Positions 19,304 through 28,686 of a DNA stretch of 64,000 nucleotides are shown piece after piece; position 1 is the stretch's first letter; each line of letters starts with the position of its first letter. Position numbers and translations under genes: made by a program. Under the pieces are notes generated by a model that was not told the DNA's origin, searched no databases, and was given only the letters and a program-made list of their open reading frames with translations. This DNA comes from Flectobacillus rivi. Lineage in GTDB: Bacteria; Bacteroidota; Bacteroidia; Cytophagales; Spirosomataceae. The stretch lies in the NCBI RefSeq assembly GCF_030056655.1, contig NZ_JASHIE010000002.1, positions 310,001 through 374,000 on the forward strand. The letters are read 5' to 3'.

Positions 19304-19352
19304 AAGTAAAAGGATGTTATTACTTATAGAGAAGATTTTTAAAGCACATATT

Positions 19353-20711
19353 ATGAAAAAGTTATTAGTTATTTTTTTACTCGTGTTGAGTTTTTCACCA
19401 ATCGGAAATGCTCAAAAACAACAAGTTACCAACCAACCTGATAGAGTCAATTGGTTTCAAGACCTTGGCTTTGGCATGTTTATCCACTGGAATGTGGATG
19501 TTACACTAGGTGCTGTGATTAGCCACTCTTTGGCTGGGGCATCCACCGAATATGTCGAAAAATACATCAATGAGCTTCCTAAATACTTTAACCCCTACAA
19601 ATTCAAACCTGAAGATTGGGCTAAAATGGCCAAATTAGCAGGAATGAAATATGTGGTATTTACCGCCAAACACCATTCTGGTTTTTGTATGTTCGATACC
19701 AAAACTACGCCTTTCAATGTAATGAATACCCCTCTGAAAAGAGACATTACCAAAGAACTCATCGAGGCTTTTCGCAAAGAAGGTATCGCTATTGGTTTGT
19801 ATTTCTCCCCTGAGGATTTTTACTCTTTCCATAAAAACAATATTCCTATTGGTCGCTTGCAATTGCCTCAGCATTTTCCTACTAAAAACCCTAGTTTGAT
19901 GGCCTATGACAAGGAACAATTGAAAGAATTATTGACCAAATACGGAAAAATCGACATTCTATTTATCGATGGCCCAGGTGATGGTTTGAGAGAATATGCT
20001 TGGACAATCAATCCTGAATTGGTCATTACACGTGATTTGATGACTACGCCAGAGCAAAATACGCCTGACGAACCACTTCCTCGCCCTTGGGAAGCTAATT
20101 ACACCATGGGTACTGACTGGCAATACAAACCTACTAACGACCCACATAAATCTGGTACAGAAATTATCAATATGTTGGTTGAAATGCGTGCTAAAGGAGG
20201 TAACTTTTTGTTGAACATAGGACCAAAACAAGATGGCGAAATCCAGATTGAACAAGAGGCTTTGTTGCAAGAAGTAGCCCTTTGGAACTTTGCCAACTCA
20301 GAGGCTATTTACGCCGTAAAACCTTTGCCTATTGTACGTGAGGATAATGTTTGGTACACACAATCAAATGACGAAAAGTATATCTATGCCATTGTAAGAA
20401 GAGCTAATTGGCAAGATTGGAAATACGGTACTCGCAAAAACTTGGTATTGACACACCTTGAAGGCAACGCTCAAACCAAAGTTTCGATTCTAGGATATAA
20501 AAGCGAGTTGGTAGAATACAAAGATGGCTTCGATGCAAGCACTTATGTTGCTCCAACTTCAATCGGATTGGTAGTAAGTGCTGTAAATGGACAACGTTTT
20601 TATACAAACAACCAATGGCCAAATGCAGTAGTGCTCAAAATCGAAAATGCGAAGTTTAGAAAATTAACACATACCAAAGTAACGCAATCAACTTTGGATG
20701 GAGCTAAATAG
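19353..20711 (+). CDS. GH29 alpha-L-fucosidase
   Basis: 452 aa from the ATG at 19353, which begins a clean signal peptide (MKKLLVIFLLVLSFSPIGNA, then Q). An upstream in-frame ATG at 19314 would add 13 residues ahead of it. GH29 marks in order: GFGMFIHWNVDVT, KYVVFTAKHHSGFCMFDTK, IGLYFSPEDFYS, KYGKIDILFIDGPGD (the Asp of the DG pair is the expected nucleophile position) and RPWEANYTMGTDWQYKP. It ends with a beta-sandwich-like domain. It releases terminal L-fucose in the periplasm. The ALA-rich insert GAVISHSLAGASTEYVEKYI after the HW motif is a little unusual. Confidence 0.88.
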   Translation: MKKLLVIFLLVLSFSPIGNAQKQQVTNQPDRVNWFQDLGFGMFIHWNVDVTLGAVISHSLAGASTEYVEKYINELPKYFNPYKFKPEDWAKMAKLAGMKYVVFTAKHHSGFCMFDTKTTPFNVMNTPLKRDITKELIEAFRKEGIAIGLYFSPEDFYSFHKNNIPIGRLQLPQHFPTKNPSLMAYDKEQLKELLTKYGKIDILFIDGPGDGLREYAWTINPELVITRDLMTTPEQNTPDEPLPRPWEANYTMGTDWQYKPTNDPHKSGTEIINMLVEMRAKGGNFLLNIGPKQDGEIQIEQEALLQEVALWNFANSEAIYAVKPLPIVREDNVWYTQSNDEKYIYAIVRRANWQDWKYGTRKNLVLTHLEGNAQTKVSILGYKSELVEYKDGFDASTYVAPTSIGLVVSAVNGQRFYTNNQWPNAVVLKIENAKFRKLTHTKVTQSTLDGAK

Positions 20712-20721
20712 AAGCTTGAGG

Positions 20722-20768
20722 TTGGGTATTCTAGAAAGAGTTAAGTGTTTTCCTAAATACCCAACTGT
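20722..20768 (+). terminator. Stem-loop after the fucosidase gene
   Basis: The arms GTTGGGTATT and AATACCCAAC are perfect over 10 bp, with a 25-nt loop. No proper T-run follows (CTGTTTAAAC), so it may be a processing or stability hairpin instead of a terminator. Confidence 0.35.
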
Positions 20769-20872
20769 TTAAACGCTTTACAACCTTGTTTTTTCTCAAA
20801 AACCTTATTTATTTACACTCAATTTTGAATTTTATTTTTAATTAATGTTACATTTTCAATAAAAACTATTTT

Positions 20873-21361
20873 ATGGAACAGTTGGTAGAACAATTAACCC
20901 CTTCAGAGGCATTTGCAAAATTAGGACTTTCATTACCTCCTGCCCCACTACCATTGGGCGTGTACAAACCATATCTTATCGACGGCAAATACTTATATGT
21001 TTCGGGTCATGGTCCTGTACAGGATGACAAAAGCCTTATTATTGGACGCATCGGTCGTGAGTTAGATATGGAAGAAGGCAAATTGGCTGCTCGTCAAGTG
21101 GGTTTGACCATTTTATCAACCATCCAAACACATTTAGGAAGTCTCGACCGTGTGAAGCGAGTAATCAAAGTGTTGGGTATGGTCAATTGTGTAGATACTT
21201 TCGAAAGACATCCATACATTATCAATGGTTGTAGTGAGTTGTTTGCGCAAGTTTGGGGCGAAGAAAACGGTATTGGTGTTCGTAGTGCGGTAGGTTTTGG
21301 CTCATTGCCAGACAATATTCCAGTTGAAATCGAGGCATTGTTCGAGTTAGTAAGCGAATAA
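20873..21361 (+). CDS. RidA-family (YjgF/UK114) protein
   Basis: 162 aa. It belongs to the RidA superfamily, whose members hydrolyse reactive enamines/imines such as 2-aminoacrylate released by PLP dehydratases. It has PYLIDGKYLYVSGHGPVQ, the helix KLAARQVGLTILSTIQTHLG, the strand KVLGMVNCVDTF and C-terminal VEIEALFELV. The catalytic Arg of RidA (in the C-R-x-x-F/V context) corresponds to VRSAVGFGSLP here, so the Arg is present. It sits directly before the PLP enzyme at 21548, consistent with detoxifying that enzyme's product. Confidence 0.9.
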   Translation: MEQLVEQLTPSEAFAKLGLSLPPAPLPLGVYKPYLIDGKYLYVSGHGPVQDDKSLIIGRIGRELDMEEGKLAARQVGLTILSTIQTHLGSLDRVKRVIKVLGMVNCVDTFERHPYIINGCSELFAQVWGEENGIGVRSAVGFGSLPDNIPVEIEALFELVSE

Positions 21362-21547
21362 ATGGTGAATTGAATGAGCAAAGTGTAGTGTTCGAAAGAT
21401 TTCAAACAATTGCTGATTGGGGATTTCTGATTTCGGAAATATAAAAGGCTACCTTAATTTTTTGTAAAATATGATTCAAAAAATTGGGTTGTGCTTCCTT
21501 TAATCTTACAGAGCAATGTATCCGAAATCAAAAATCAAAAATCCACA

Positions 21548-22660
21548 ATGGATAAAACTGCTTGGTACAACTTACAAAATTTAGATACCTTGGATACCCC
21601 CGCTTTGGTGTGGTATCCATCGCGTATCGCTCAAAATATCGATACCTTGGTAACCATGTTACCAGAGGTAAATCGACTTCGTCCGCATGTCAAAACACAT
21701 AAATGTCAGGAAGTAACCGAACTGATGTTGGCAAAAGGCATTACTAAATTCAAATGTGCTACCATTGCCGAAGCCGAAATGCTCGCAATATGCCAAGCAC
21801 CTGATGTATTGCTGGCGTATCAACCAGTGGCGACGAAGTTGCAACGCTTTATCACCCTAATTCAAACTTATACTACTACCCAATTTTCCTGCTTGGTCGA
21901 TGACTTGTCAGTTGGACAAGCCATCGCCACGGCAGCGATACAGCACGAGATTACGATAAATGTTTATATCGACCTAAACGTTGGCATGAACAGAACAGGA
22001 ATCTTACCTCAAAAAGCCGAAGAACTTATTAATGCACTTCTTGACTTAAAAGGTATCGCGGTAAAAGGACTACATGCCTATGATGGTCATATTCGTGATC
22101 AAGATTTGGCGTTGAGAACAGAAAATTGTCACCAAGCTTTTGTACCTGTATTTGCATTAGCTTCTGGATTTTCTGAAAAAGGAATAGCACTTCAAATCGT
22201 AGCGGGAGGCTCTCCGACTTTTCCGATTCATGCTCAAAATCCACAGGTAGAATGTAGCCCAGGCACTTTTCCTCTTTGGGATAAAGGCTATAAGGATGCT
22301 TTTCCAGAACAAGCTTTTGAGCCTGCTGCTTTGGTTTTGAGTCGAGTAATTTCTCATCCGAGTACCAACCGAATTTGTATTGATTTAGGACACAAATCTG
22401 TCGCTGCCGAAAACGACCTGAACCGAAGAGTTCACTTTCTCAATGCGCCAGATGCTCAGTTTATTGGACAAAGCGAAGAGCATTTAGTGCTGGAAGTGTC
22501 AGATATACAGGACTTTCCGATTGGTAAAGTTTTATATGGTGTACCAATCCATGTATGTCCAACAGTAGCCCTTTACGAAAGAGCCTATCTTGCAGAAAAC
22601 CAATCTATTACTGATAGGTACTGGAAAGTTATAGCAAGAGATAGAAAATTAATGCTTTAG
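21548..22660 (+). CDS. D-serine dehydratase / D-threonine aldolase-like PLP enzyme
   Basis: 370 aa from the ATG at 21548; a GTG at 21491 is in frame but lies in repeat sequence. It has a fold-type III (alanine-racemase-like) barrel with the PLP lysine in RLRPHVKTHK (residues about 42-51), then CATIAEAEML, IDLNVGMNRTGI, AGGSPTF and ECSPGTFPLWDKGY. The C-terminal metal site reads VPIHVCPTV. As I recall, His-x-Cys ligands are those of eukaryotic-type D-serine dehydratase, whereas D-threonine aldolases have His-x-Asp. That would make 2-aminoacrylate the product and explain the RidA gene upstream. The exact substrate is not proven. Confidence 0.85.
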   Translation: MDKTAWYNLQNLDTLDTPALVWYPSRIAQNIDTLVTMLPEVNRLRPHVKTHKCQEVTELMLAKGITKFKCATIAEAEMLAICQAPDVLLAYQPVATKLQRFITLIQTYTTTQFSCLVDDLSVGQAIATAAIQHEITINVYIDLNVGMNRTGILPQKAEELINALLDLKGIAVKGLHAYDGHIRDQDLALRTENCHQAFVPVFALASGFSEKGIALQIVAGGSPTFPIHAQNPQVECSPGTFPLWDKGYKDAFPEQAFEPAALVLSRVISHPSTNRICIDLGHKSVAAENDLNRRVHFLNAPDAQFIGQSEEHLVLEVSDIQDFPIGKVLYGVPIHVCPTVALYERAYLAENQSITDRYWKVIARDRKLML

Positions 22661-22758
22661 GCTTTCGGGTTTCAGCCTTCGGCCATTTTCCTACAACAAC
22701 TTAGGCAAAGCCGATAACCGATAACCGAAAGCCGATAACCCTTTAGTCTTAAACTCCC

Positions 22759-23832
22759 ATGTTCACTATAGATGCCCATCTCGACCTTAGCATGAATGCT
22801 ATGGAATGGAATCGAGATTTAAGAAATACGGTATTTGAAATTCGTGAAAGAGAAATAGGTCTTTCCGATAAACCCGACCGTGCGAAAGGTACTGTCGCAT
22901 TTCCTGAATTACGTAAAGGAAATGTAGGTCTGGTTGTTGCTACGCAAATCGCACGATATGTTGCTCCTGACAACCCACTCCCAGGCTGGGCATCGCCCGA
23001 GCAGGCATGGGCACAGACCCAAGGGCAAGTGGCTTGGTATCAAGCTATGGAGGCTTGTGGCGAAATGATACAAATCAATGATTTGGCTAGCCTAGAAAAA
23101 CATCTTGCTCTTTGGTCGGATACCACTATTCCAAACGAACAGAAAGCTATTGGCTATATCCTAAGTCTAGAGGGCGCCGATTCTATCGTAACAGTTGACC
23201 ATGTCGCCAAAGCGTATGAATATGGCTTAAGAGCCATTGGTCCTGCCCATTATGGTCCTGGTCGCTATGCGCAAGGCACAGATGCCACGGGAGGATTGGG
23301 TCCTCAAGGTCGTGATTTGCTCAAAGAAATGGAACGACTCAATATCATCCTTGATGCTACGCATTTGTGTGATGATAGTTTCTGGGAAGCCTTAGACCAT
23401 TTTCATGGAAACATTTGGGCGAGCCACAACCTTTGTCGTAGCTTGGTAAATCATAATCGCCAATTTAGTGACGAACAAATCAAGGAGCTCATCAATCGTG
23501 GTGCTGTAATAGGTGGTGCCTTGGATGCTTGGATGATGGTGCCCAACTGGGTGAGAGGCGTATCTACGCCAGAAAACATGAACTGTAATCTGGAAGTAAT
23601 GCTCGACCACCTCGACCATATTTGTCAAATTGCGGGTAATGCCAACCATATCGGTATTGGCTCTGACTTGGATGGGGCTTTTGGAAAAGAACAAAGCCCT
23701 TATGATTTGGAAACCATCGCCGACCTTCAAAAAATCCCCGATATGCTTCGTAAAAGAGGCTATTCTCAAGAAGATATTGAGAAAGTCATGCACGGTAACT
23801 GGTTAAGATTTTTAAGAAATGCTTGGAAATAG
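22759..23832 (+). CDS. M19 membrane-dipeptidase family protein
   Basis: 357 aa, no signal peptide. A TIM-barrel zinc dipeptidase (renal dipeptidase family). Metal ligands: TIDAHLDLSM (His-x-Asp), the bridging Glu in LSLEGADSI, the His in LDATHLCDDSF and the second His in ASHNLCRSLV. The Asp in IGIGSDLDGAFG completes the active site. The family cleaves dipeptides and often tolerates a D-residue at the second position. Placed after a D-amino-acid enzyme and RidA, it probably supplies D-amino acids from L,D-dipeptides. A strong terminator follows. Confidence 0.92.
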   Translation: MFTIDAHLDLSMNAMEWNRDLRNTVFEIREREIGLSDKPDRAKGTVAFPELRKGNVGLVVATQIARYVAPDNPLPGWASPEQAWAQTQGQVAWYQAMEACGEMIQINDLASLEKHLALWSDTTIPNEQKAIGYILSLEGADSIVTVDHVAKAYEYGLRAIGPAHYGPGRYAQGTDATGGLGPQGRDLLKEMERLNIILDATHLCDDSFWEALDHFHGNIWASHNLCRSLVNHNRQFSDEQIKELINRGAVIGGALDAWMMVPNWVRGVSTPENMNCNLEVMLDHLDHICQIAGNANHIGIGSDLDGAFGKEQSPYDLETIADLQKIPDMLRKRGYSQEDIEKVMHGNWLRFLRNAWK

Positions 23833-23833
23833 C

Positions 23834-23868
23834 AAGTGCAAGGGTAACGACCCTTGCACTTTTTTTTC
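23834..23868 (+). terminator. Strong rho-independent terminator
   Basis: AAGTGCAAGGG / CCCTTGCACTT (11 bp, tight loop) is followed by TTTTTTT. It ends the permease-fucosidase-ridA-dehydratase-dipeptidase run. Confidence 0.9.
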
Positions 23869-23910
23869 ATACAATAACCTCATCAATCAACAATATTGAC
23901 ACATTGTTTT

Positions 23911-26184
23911 ATGTGCTCCAAAACTCTTTTTTCGCTTTTCTTCGCTCTTTTATTTTTGGGAAAAACTGCTGCCCAAAATACCATTTCTATCATTCCCAAA
24001 CCTGTTGAAATGCAAGTTTCAAAGGGTTATTTTAGGTTAGAAAAAAATGTTACCATCTCTTTGCAAAACTCTGCTTTACAAGAAACTGCACAGTTACTTC
24101 GATTAGGAATACAACAAATCCGCCCGAGTTCTGTAAGTATAAAAAATAGCACTCCTAATGCAATAAAGGGTATTTCTCTAGCAATAGACAGCAATCGTGT
24201 AGTACAAAAAGAAGGTTATTCTCTTGCTATCAGCGCAACAGGTATCAAGCTAATAGGTCATGATGCTGCGGGTGTTTTTTATGGTACGCAAACTCTTTTA
24301 CAACTCATTCACCAACAAGGCAATCTTCCTTTTGTCCAAATCAAAGACTATCCAAGATTTGGTTATAGAGGTATGCACCTAGACGTTGGGCGACGTATTT
24401 TCTCGGTTACATTTCTCAAAAAATACCTCGATTTATTAGCGCTTTACAAATTCAACACCTTTCATTGGCACCTTACCGAAGACCAAGGTTGGCGCATAGA
24501 AATCAAGCGATATCCTAAATTACAAAGCGTAGCAGCCTATAGAAACGAAACCATTATTGGACATAAAAAAGACTCGCCTCATCGCTTCGATGGTAAACCT
24601 TATGGTGGTTTTTATACCCAAGAAGAAGTAAAAGAAATCGTCGCTTTTGCCCAAAAACGCCACATTACAGTCATTCCCGAAATCGAAATGCCAGGTCACG
24701 CTCGTGCAGCTTTGGCAGCGTATCCGCAATTAGGATGTACAGGTGGTTCCTATCAAACTGCCACTTTTTGGGGAGTTTTCGATGATGTTTTTTGTGCAGG
24801 GAATGATAGTACGTTTACTTTTTTACAAAATGTTTTAGATGAAATCTTGCCACTATTTCCAAGCAAATACATACATATTGGTGGTGATGAATGTCCAAAA
24901 GTACGTTGGAAAAGTTGCCCAAAATGTCAAAAACGCATGCAAGAAAATCATCTGAAAGATGAGCATGAACTACAGAGTTATTTTATCCAAAAAATGGAGA
25001 AATATCTGAATGCAAAAGGTAAAAACCTGATTGGCTGGGACGAAATTTTAGAAGGAGGCTTAAGTCCAAAAGCTACAGTGATGAGTTGGCAAGGCGAAGC
25101 TGGCGGTATTGCAGCAGCCCAACAGCATCACGATGTCGTTATGTGCCCCGAAAGTCACTATTATTTAGACTACTATCAATCTTTGCAAGCTTCAGAACCA
25201 ATTGCAACGGCAGGTTTTACTCCTCTTGAAAAAGTGTATCGCTATGAGCCTATTCCAGCCATATTGAATCCAACAGAACAAACTTATATCAAAGGTATTC
25301 AAGGAAATGCTTGGTCAGAATATTTGGTATCTGAAGCACAAGCCGAATATATGCTTTTTCCAAGAGCTTTGGCGATTGCCGAAACAGCTTGGTCGCCCAA
25401 AACGCAGAAAAATTATGACGATTTTCTCCAAAGATTAAGACTTCAAGAAAAAGTTTTAAAACATCGAAAAGTACATTATTTTGACCGATATGAAGAAATT
25501 CAGGCTCGCTTTCAAACCAATTCCAACGGTTCGGAGTCTATCTATCTGACAAGTTCTTTACCTAATGCCACTATTCGCTTTACGGAAGATGGTAGTCAGC
25601 CCAATACTCAATCCAACGTTTGGAAGGACGGACTTTCTATCTTTAAACCTACCCTTATCAAAGCTCAATTATTTGATAAAAATGGTGCGTATGGACAGGT
25701 TTGGGAACAATGGGTGAATGTTAATTTGGCGACAGGCAAAAGTATTACTTTCAAAAATGCACCTCAAACGCCCTATCTCCCAACAGATGCTTATGCTTTA
25801 AGTAATGGTATTATCGGTACACATCGATATAATACTGGACAATGGATAGGCTTTCGGGGTGAGGATTTAGAGATAGTGGTTGATTTAGGCAAAAGCCAAA
25901 GTGTTCAAGAAATAGGCATCAGTATTCTCAAATATCACTGGCAACGTATGTGGGAACCTACAGAACTTTCGTTTTGGATTTCGGAGGATGGTAAAGCTTA
26001 TGAAAAAGTAGGTAGTTTTAAAGATTTTCCAGAAAATGCCATCAATACAGTATCTCTAAAAGTACCAAACAAAACCGCCCGATTTATCAAGGTAATTGGG
26101 GTCAATAAAGGCACTATCCCAGCAGGCGAATACGGTGCTGGTGCCAAGGCATGGTTGACAGTGGATGAATTGTTTATTTATTGA
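23911..26184 (+). CDS. GH20 beta-N-acetylhexosaminidase
   Basis: 757 aa from the ATG at 23911 (a TTG at 23896 is in frame). Signal peptide LFSLFFALLFLGKTAA. Domain order: GH20b (residues about 20-140), the GH20 catalytic barrel (about 145-490) with RGMHLDVGRRIF, WHLTEDQGWRIEIK and the catalytic Asp-Glu pair in HIGGDECPKVRW, a chitobiase/HEX C-terminal domain (about 545-600), and a C-terminal discoidin-like (F5/8 type C) domain. It removes terminal GlcNAc/GalNAc from glycans in the periplasm or at the surface. It follows the D-amino-acid genes in the same direction. Confidence 0.93.
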   Translation: MCSKTLFSLFFALLFLGKTAAQNTISIIPKPVEMQVSKGYFRLEKNVTISLQNSALQETAQLLRLGIQQIRPSSVSIKNSTPNAIKGISLAIDSNRVVQKEGYSLAISATGIKLIGHDAAGVFYGTQTLLQLIHQQGNLPFVQIKDYPRFGYRGMHLDVGRRIFSVTFLKKYLDLLALYKFNTFHWHLTEDQGWRIEIKRYPKLQSVAAYRNETIIGHKKDSPHRFDGKPYGGFYTQEEVKEIVAFAQKRHITVIPEIEMPGHARAALAAYPQLGCTGGSYQTATFWGVFDDVFCAGNDSTFTFLQNVLDEILPLFPSKYIHIGGDECPKVRWKSCPKCQKRMQENHLKDEHELQSYFIQKMEKYLNAKGKNLIGWDEILEGGLSPKATVMSWQGEAGGIAAAQQHHDVVMCPESHYYLDYYQSLQASEPIATAGFTPLEKVYRYEPIPAILNPTEQTYIKGIQGNAWSEYLVSEAQAEYMLFPRALAIAETAWSPKTQKNYDDFLQRLRLQEKVLKHRKVHYFDRYEEIQARFQTNSNGSESIYLTSSLPNATIRFTEDGSQPNTQSNVWKDGLSIFKPTLIKAQLFDKNGAYGQVWEQWVNVNLATGKSITFKNAPQTPYLPTDAYALSNGIIGTHRYNTGQWIGFRGEDLEIVVDLGKSQSVQEIGISILKYHWQRMWEPTELSFWISEDGKAYEKVGSFKDFPENAINTVSLKVPNKTARFIKVIGVNKGTIPAGEYGAGAKAWLTVDELFIY

Positions 26185-26613
26185 GTGAGTGGCGAGTGTG
26201 TGATTTAGTGATTAATTTTCCTCAAAGACGTAACGCCTTGCATTTCAGGCAAAGACAGAAAAATTTTCTAATCACTAAATCACAACTCACTCAATCGCTC
26301 CATAACAACCTCTCAATTAAAGGAATATGACAATATAGGGTAGGAATTTTTATAAAATGTCGTATTTTGCAGTTGTAAAATATGATTATAAAATTGGCAT
26401 AATAAGATATGAACAGCTTGAACGAGACCTACAACAATCTTCAAATAAAACTGTATCAACACTTGTAAGAGAAATTTTCGTATCATAATTTCATGCGCTT
26501 AAACCTTTAACCTTCGGGTTAGATTTCATCCAATTTTTGCAAAACATTTAATTTGGTAATCGAGCAAACGATTATCACAAAGCGAAATAATTACCTAAAA
26601 AGCTATAAAAACT
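26185..26613. other. Intergenic stretch upstream of the GMC gene
   Basis: 429 bp. At 26186-26300 an inverted pair built on GTGATTTAGTGATTA (arms about 55 nt apart) can form a large hairpin behind the GH20 gene. The middle is AT-rich with no gene. At 26535-26544 the perfect palindrome TTTTGCAAAA repeats the core found upstream of susC at 12713-12722. Confidence 0.4.
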
Positions 26614-28359
26614 ATGTTTGATTTTCAAATCAAAGAAAACAACACCGTATTCGACGTGGTGATTGTTGGTTCGGGTGCTGGTGGTGGTATGGCTGCACAT
26701 GAGCTTACCAAAGCTGGAGCAAAAGTCTGCGTTTTGGAAGCAGGTCAGCCCTTCGACCCTGCCGATCCTAAAAACATTACTCAACTCAAATGGCCGTACG
26801 AATCTCCGCGCCGTGGTGCAGGAACAACTCGTCCTTTTGGTGATTTTGATGCTGCTTATGGTGGCTGGGAAATCGAAGGAGAGCCATATACGCGTGCCGC
26901 AGGCACGAAGTTTGACTGGTTCCGTTCAAGAATGGTGGGTGGTCGTACCAACCACTGGGGACGTATCTCTCTTCGTTTTGGACCTGATGACTTCCGTAGA
27001 AAAAGTATCGACGGATTGGGCGACGACTGGCCTATTGGTTATGACGATGTGAAACCCTATTATGACCGTTTGGACAAAATGGTGGGTATCTTTGGAACAG
27101 TTGAAGGCCTAAGAAACGAGCCAGATGGTATTTTCTTGCCTCCTCCCAAACAACGTTTGCATGAGTTGATGTTACAAAAAAGTAACAAACGCTTGGGTAT
27201 TCCAACCATTCCATCACGTCTTTCGATTTTGACAAAACCTATCAACAACGACCGTGGACAGTGTTTTTACTGTAACCAATGCGGACGTTCTTGTCAGGCT
27301 TATGCCGATTTCTCAAGTTCATCGGTATTGATTAAGCCAGCGCTCAAAACAGGTAATTTGACCATGATTACCTACGCAATGGCTCGTGAGGTATTGACTG
27401 ACCCAACTACAGGTTTGGCTACTGGTGTATCATACGTGAGTACGCTTGATATGCAAGAATACACTGTAAGAGGTAAAATCGTTATTTTGGCAGCTTCAGC
27501 GGGTGAAACAGCTCGCTTGTTACTCAACTCAAAATCTGCTCGTTTCCCTCAAGGTTTAGGTAACTCAAGTGGTATTGTAGGACGCTATATCAATGACTCA
27601 ACAGGTGCCTCTCGTTCGGCGATTATTCCAGCTTTATTTGACAGAAAACGTTATAACGAAGATGGCGTAGGCGGTATGCACGTGTACACTCCTTGGTGGG
27701 GCGACAACAAAAAACTTGATTTTGCTCGTGGTTACCACATCGAATACTGGGGCGGTATGGGTATGCCTGCTTATGGTTTTGGTTGGGGCATCGAAGGCAT
27801 CAACGGTCGCTTTCCTACTCGTGAGGGTATTACCAAAGCTGCTGGTGGTTATGGAGCATCGTTAAAAGACGATTATCGTCGTTTTTATGGTGCTTACGTA
27901 GGTATGGCTGGTCGTGGAGAACCTATTCCTTTGGAAAGTAACTACTGTGAAATCGACCCGAATGTAGTTGATAAATTTGGTATTCCTGTACTTCGTTTCC
28001 ACTACAAATGGAGTGAACACGAAATCAACCAAGCTAAGCACATGCAAGATACCTTCGAACAAATTATCCATGAATTAGGAGGTATTGCTTTGGGACCAAA
28101 ACCTGGAGCTGACAGAAACTACGGTTTGGAAGACCCAGGAAAAATCATTCACGAAGTAGGTACTGCTCGTATGGGTAACGACCCTAACAAGTCGGTATTG
28201 AACAAGCACTGTCAAGCACATGATGTGAAAAACCTATTTGTTGCCGATGCTGCTCCATTTGTTTCGCAAGGTGACAAAAATGCCACATGGACCATCATGG
28301 CACTTTCGATGCGTACTTCGGAATATATTATCAATGAAGTGAAAAAGAAAAATCTATAG
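26614..28359 (+). CDS. GMC-family FAD oxidoreductase (alpha subunit of a sugar dehydrogenase complex)
   Basis: 581 aa. The N-terminal FAD-binding Rossmann motif is DVVIVGSGAGGGMAAHEL, the substrate/FAD region has VGGRTNHWGRISLRF, and the C-terminal GMC block has GTARMGNDPNKSVLN and NLFVADAAPFVSQGDKN with the catalytic His/Asn region. Residues about 210-223 carry CFYCNQCGRSC, a C-x2-C-x2-C-x3-C pattern; FAD sugar dehydrogenase alpha subunits hold an Fe-S cluster in a comparable place. It oxidises a sugar or sugar alcohol at the periplasmic side with its partner at 28687. No own signal peptide, so it probably travels with the Tat-type partner. Confidence 0.9.
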   Translation: MFDFQIKENNTVFDVVIVGSGAGGGMAAHELTKAGAKVCVLEAGQPFDPADPKNITQLKWPYESPRRGAGTTRPFGDFDAAYGGWEIEGEPYTRAAGTKFDWFRSRMVGGRTNHWGRISLRFGPDDFRRKSIDGLGDDWPIGYDDVKPYYDRLDKMVGIFGTVEGLRNEPDGIFLPPPKQRLHELMLQKSNKRLGIPTIPSRLSILTKPINNDRGQCFYCNQCGRSCQAYADFSSSSVLIKPALKTGNLTMITYAMAREVLTDPTTGLATGVSYVSTLDMQEYTVRGKIVILAASAGETARLLLNSKSARFPQGLGNSSGIVGRYINDSTGASRSAIIPALFDRKRYNEDGVGGMHVYTPWWGDNKKLDFARGYHIEYWGGMGMPAYGFGWGIEGINGRFPTREGITKAAGGYGASLKDDYRRFYGAYVGMAGRGEPIPLESNYCEIDPNVVDKFGIPVLRFHYKWSEHEINQAKHMQDTFEQIIHELGGIALGPKPGADRNYGLEDPGKIIHEVGTARMGNDPNKSVLNKHCQAHDVKNLFVADAAPFVSQGDKNATWTIMALSMRTSEYIINEVKKKNL

Positions 28360-28459
28360 GACATGAGTAGGTAGCAGTGCTGAATGATGAGTTGTAAATT
28401 GGTCACATAAAGCCCTATTTACCAATACTTTACTAATTAATTTTGCATTACTATTTGCT

Positions 28460-28669
28460 TAGAGCATGTTAAAATTTTATAAGTCATTAAAAATAAAAAG
28501 TCTGTATTTAATTTTCTGAAATCCTGTTGTTTGAGCCGCAGGCGAGTTTAGGATTTCTTGACTTTCTTTTGTTACTTTTCTTGTCTTGACACAAGAAAAG
28601 TAAATAGTGTCGATAGGAAATTTTGTTTTTATAACAAAAGCCAAATAAAATTTTCAAACATACTCTTAT
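28460..28669 (-). repeat. MITE-like element, copy B
   Basis: About 210 bp with ends AGAGCATGTT-AAAATTTTAT and ATAAAATTTTCAAACATACT, which are inverted repeats of each other. It is in the opposite orientation to copies A and C. The 6-nt loop of the central hairpin is flipped relative to the other three copies when all are put in the same orientation. It separates the GMC gene from its subunit-3 partner, two genes normally adjacent. Confidence 0.8.
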
Positions 28670-28686
28670 TCAAACCTTTTATTCAG

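Noticed and set aside
28558..28686. N-terminal extension of the subunit-3 gene through the MITE
   Set aside because: The added residues derive from the repeat (LDTRKV sequence) and precede a well-formed Tat-type signal at the ATG at 28687.
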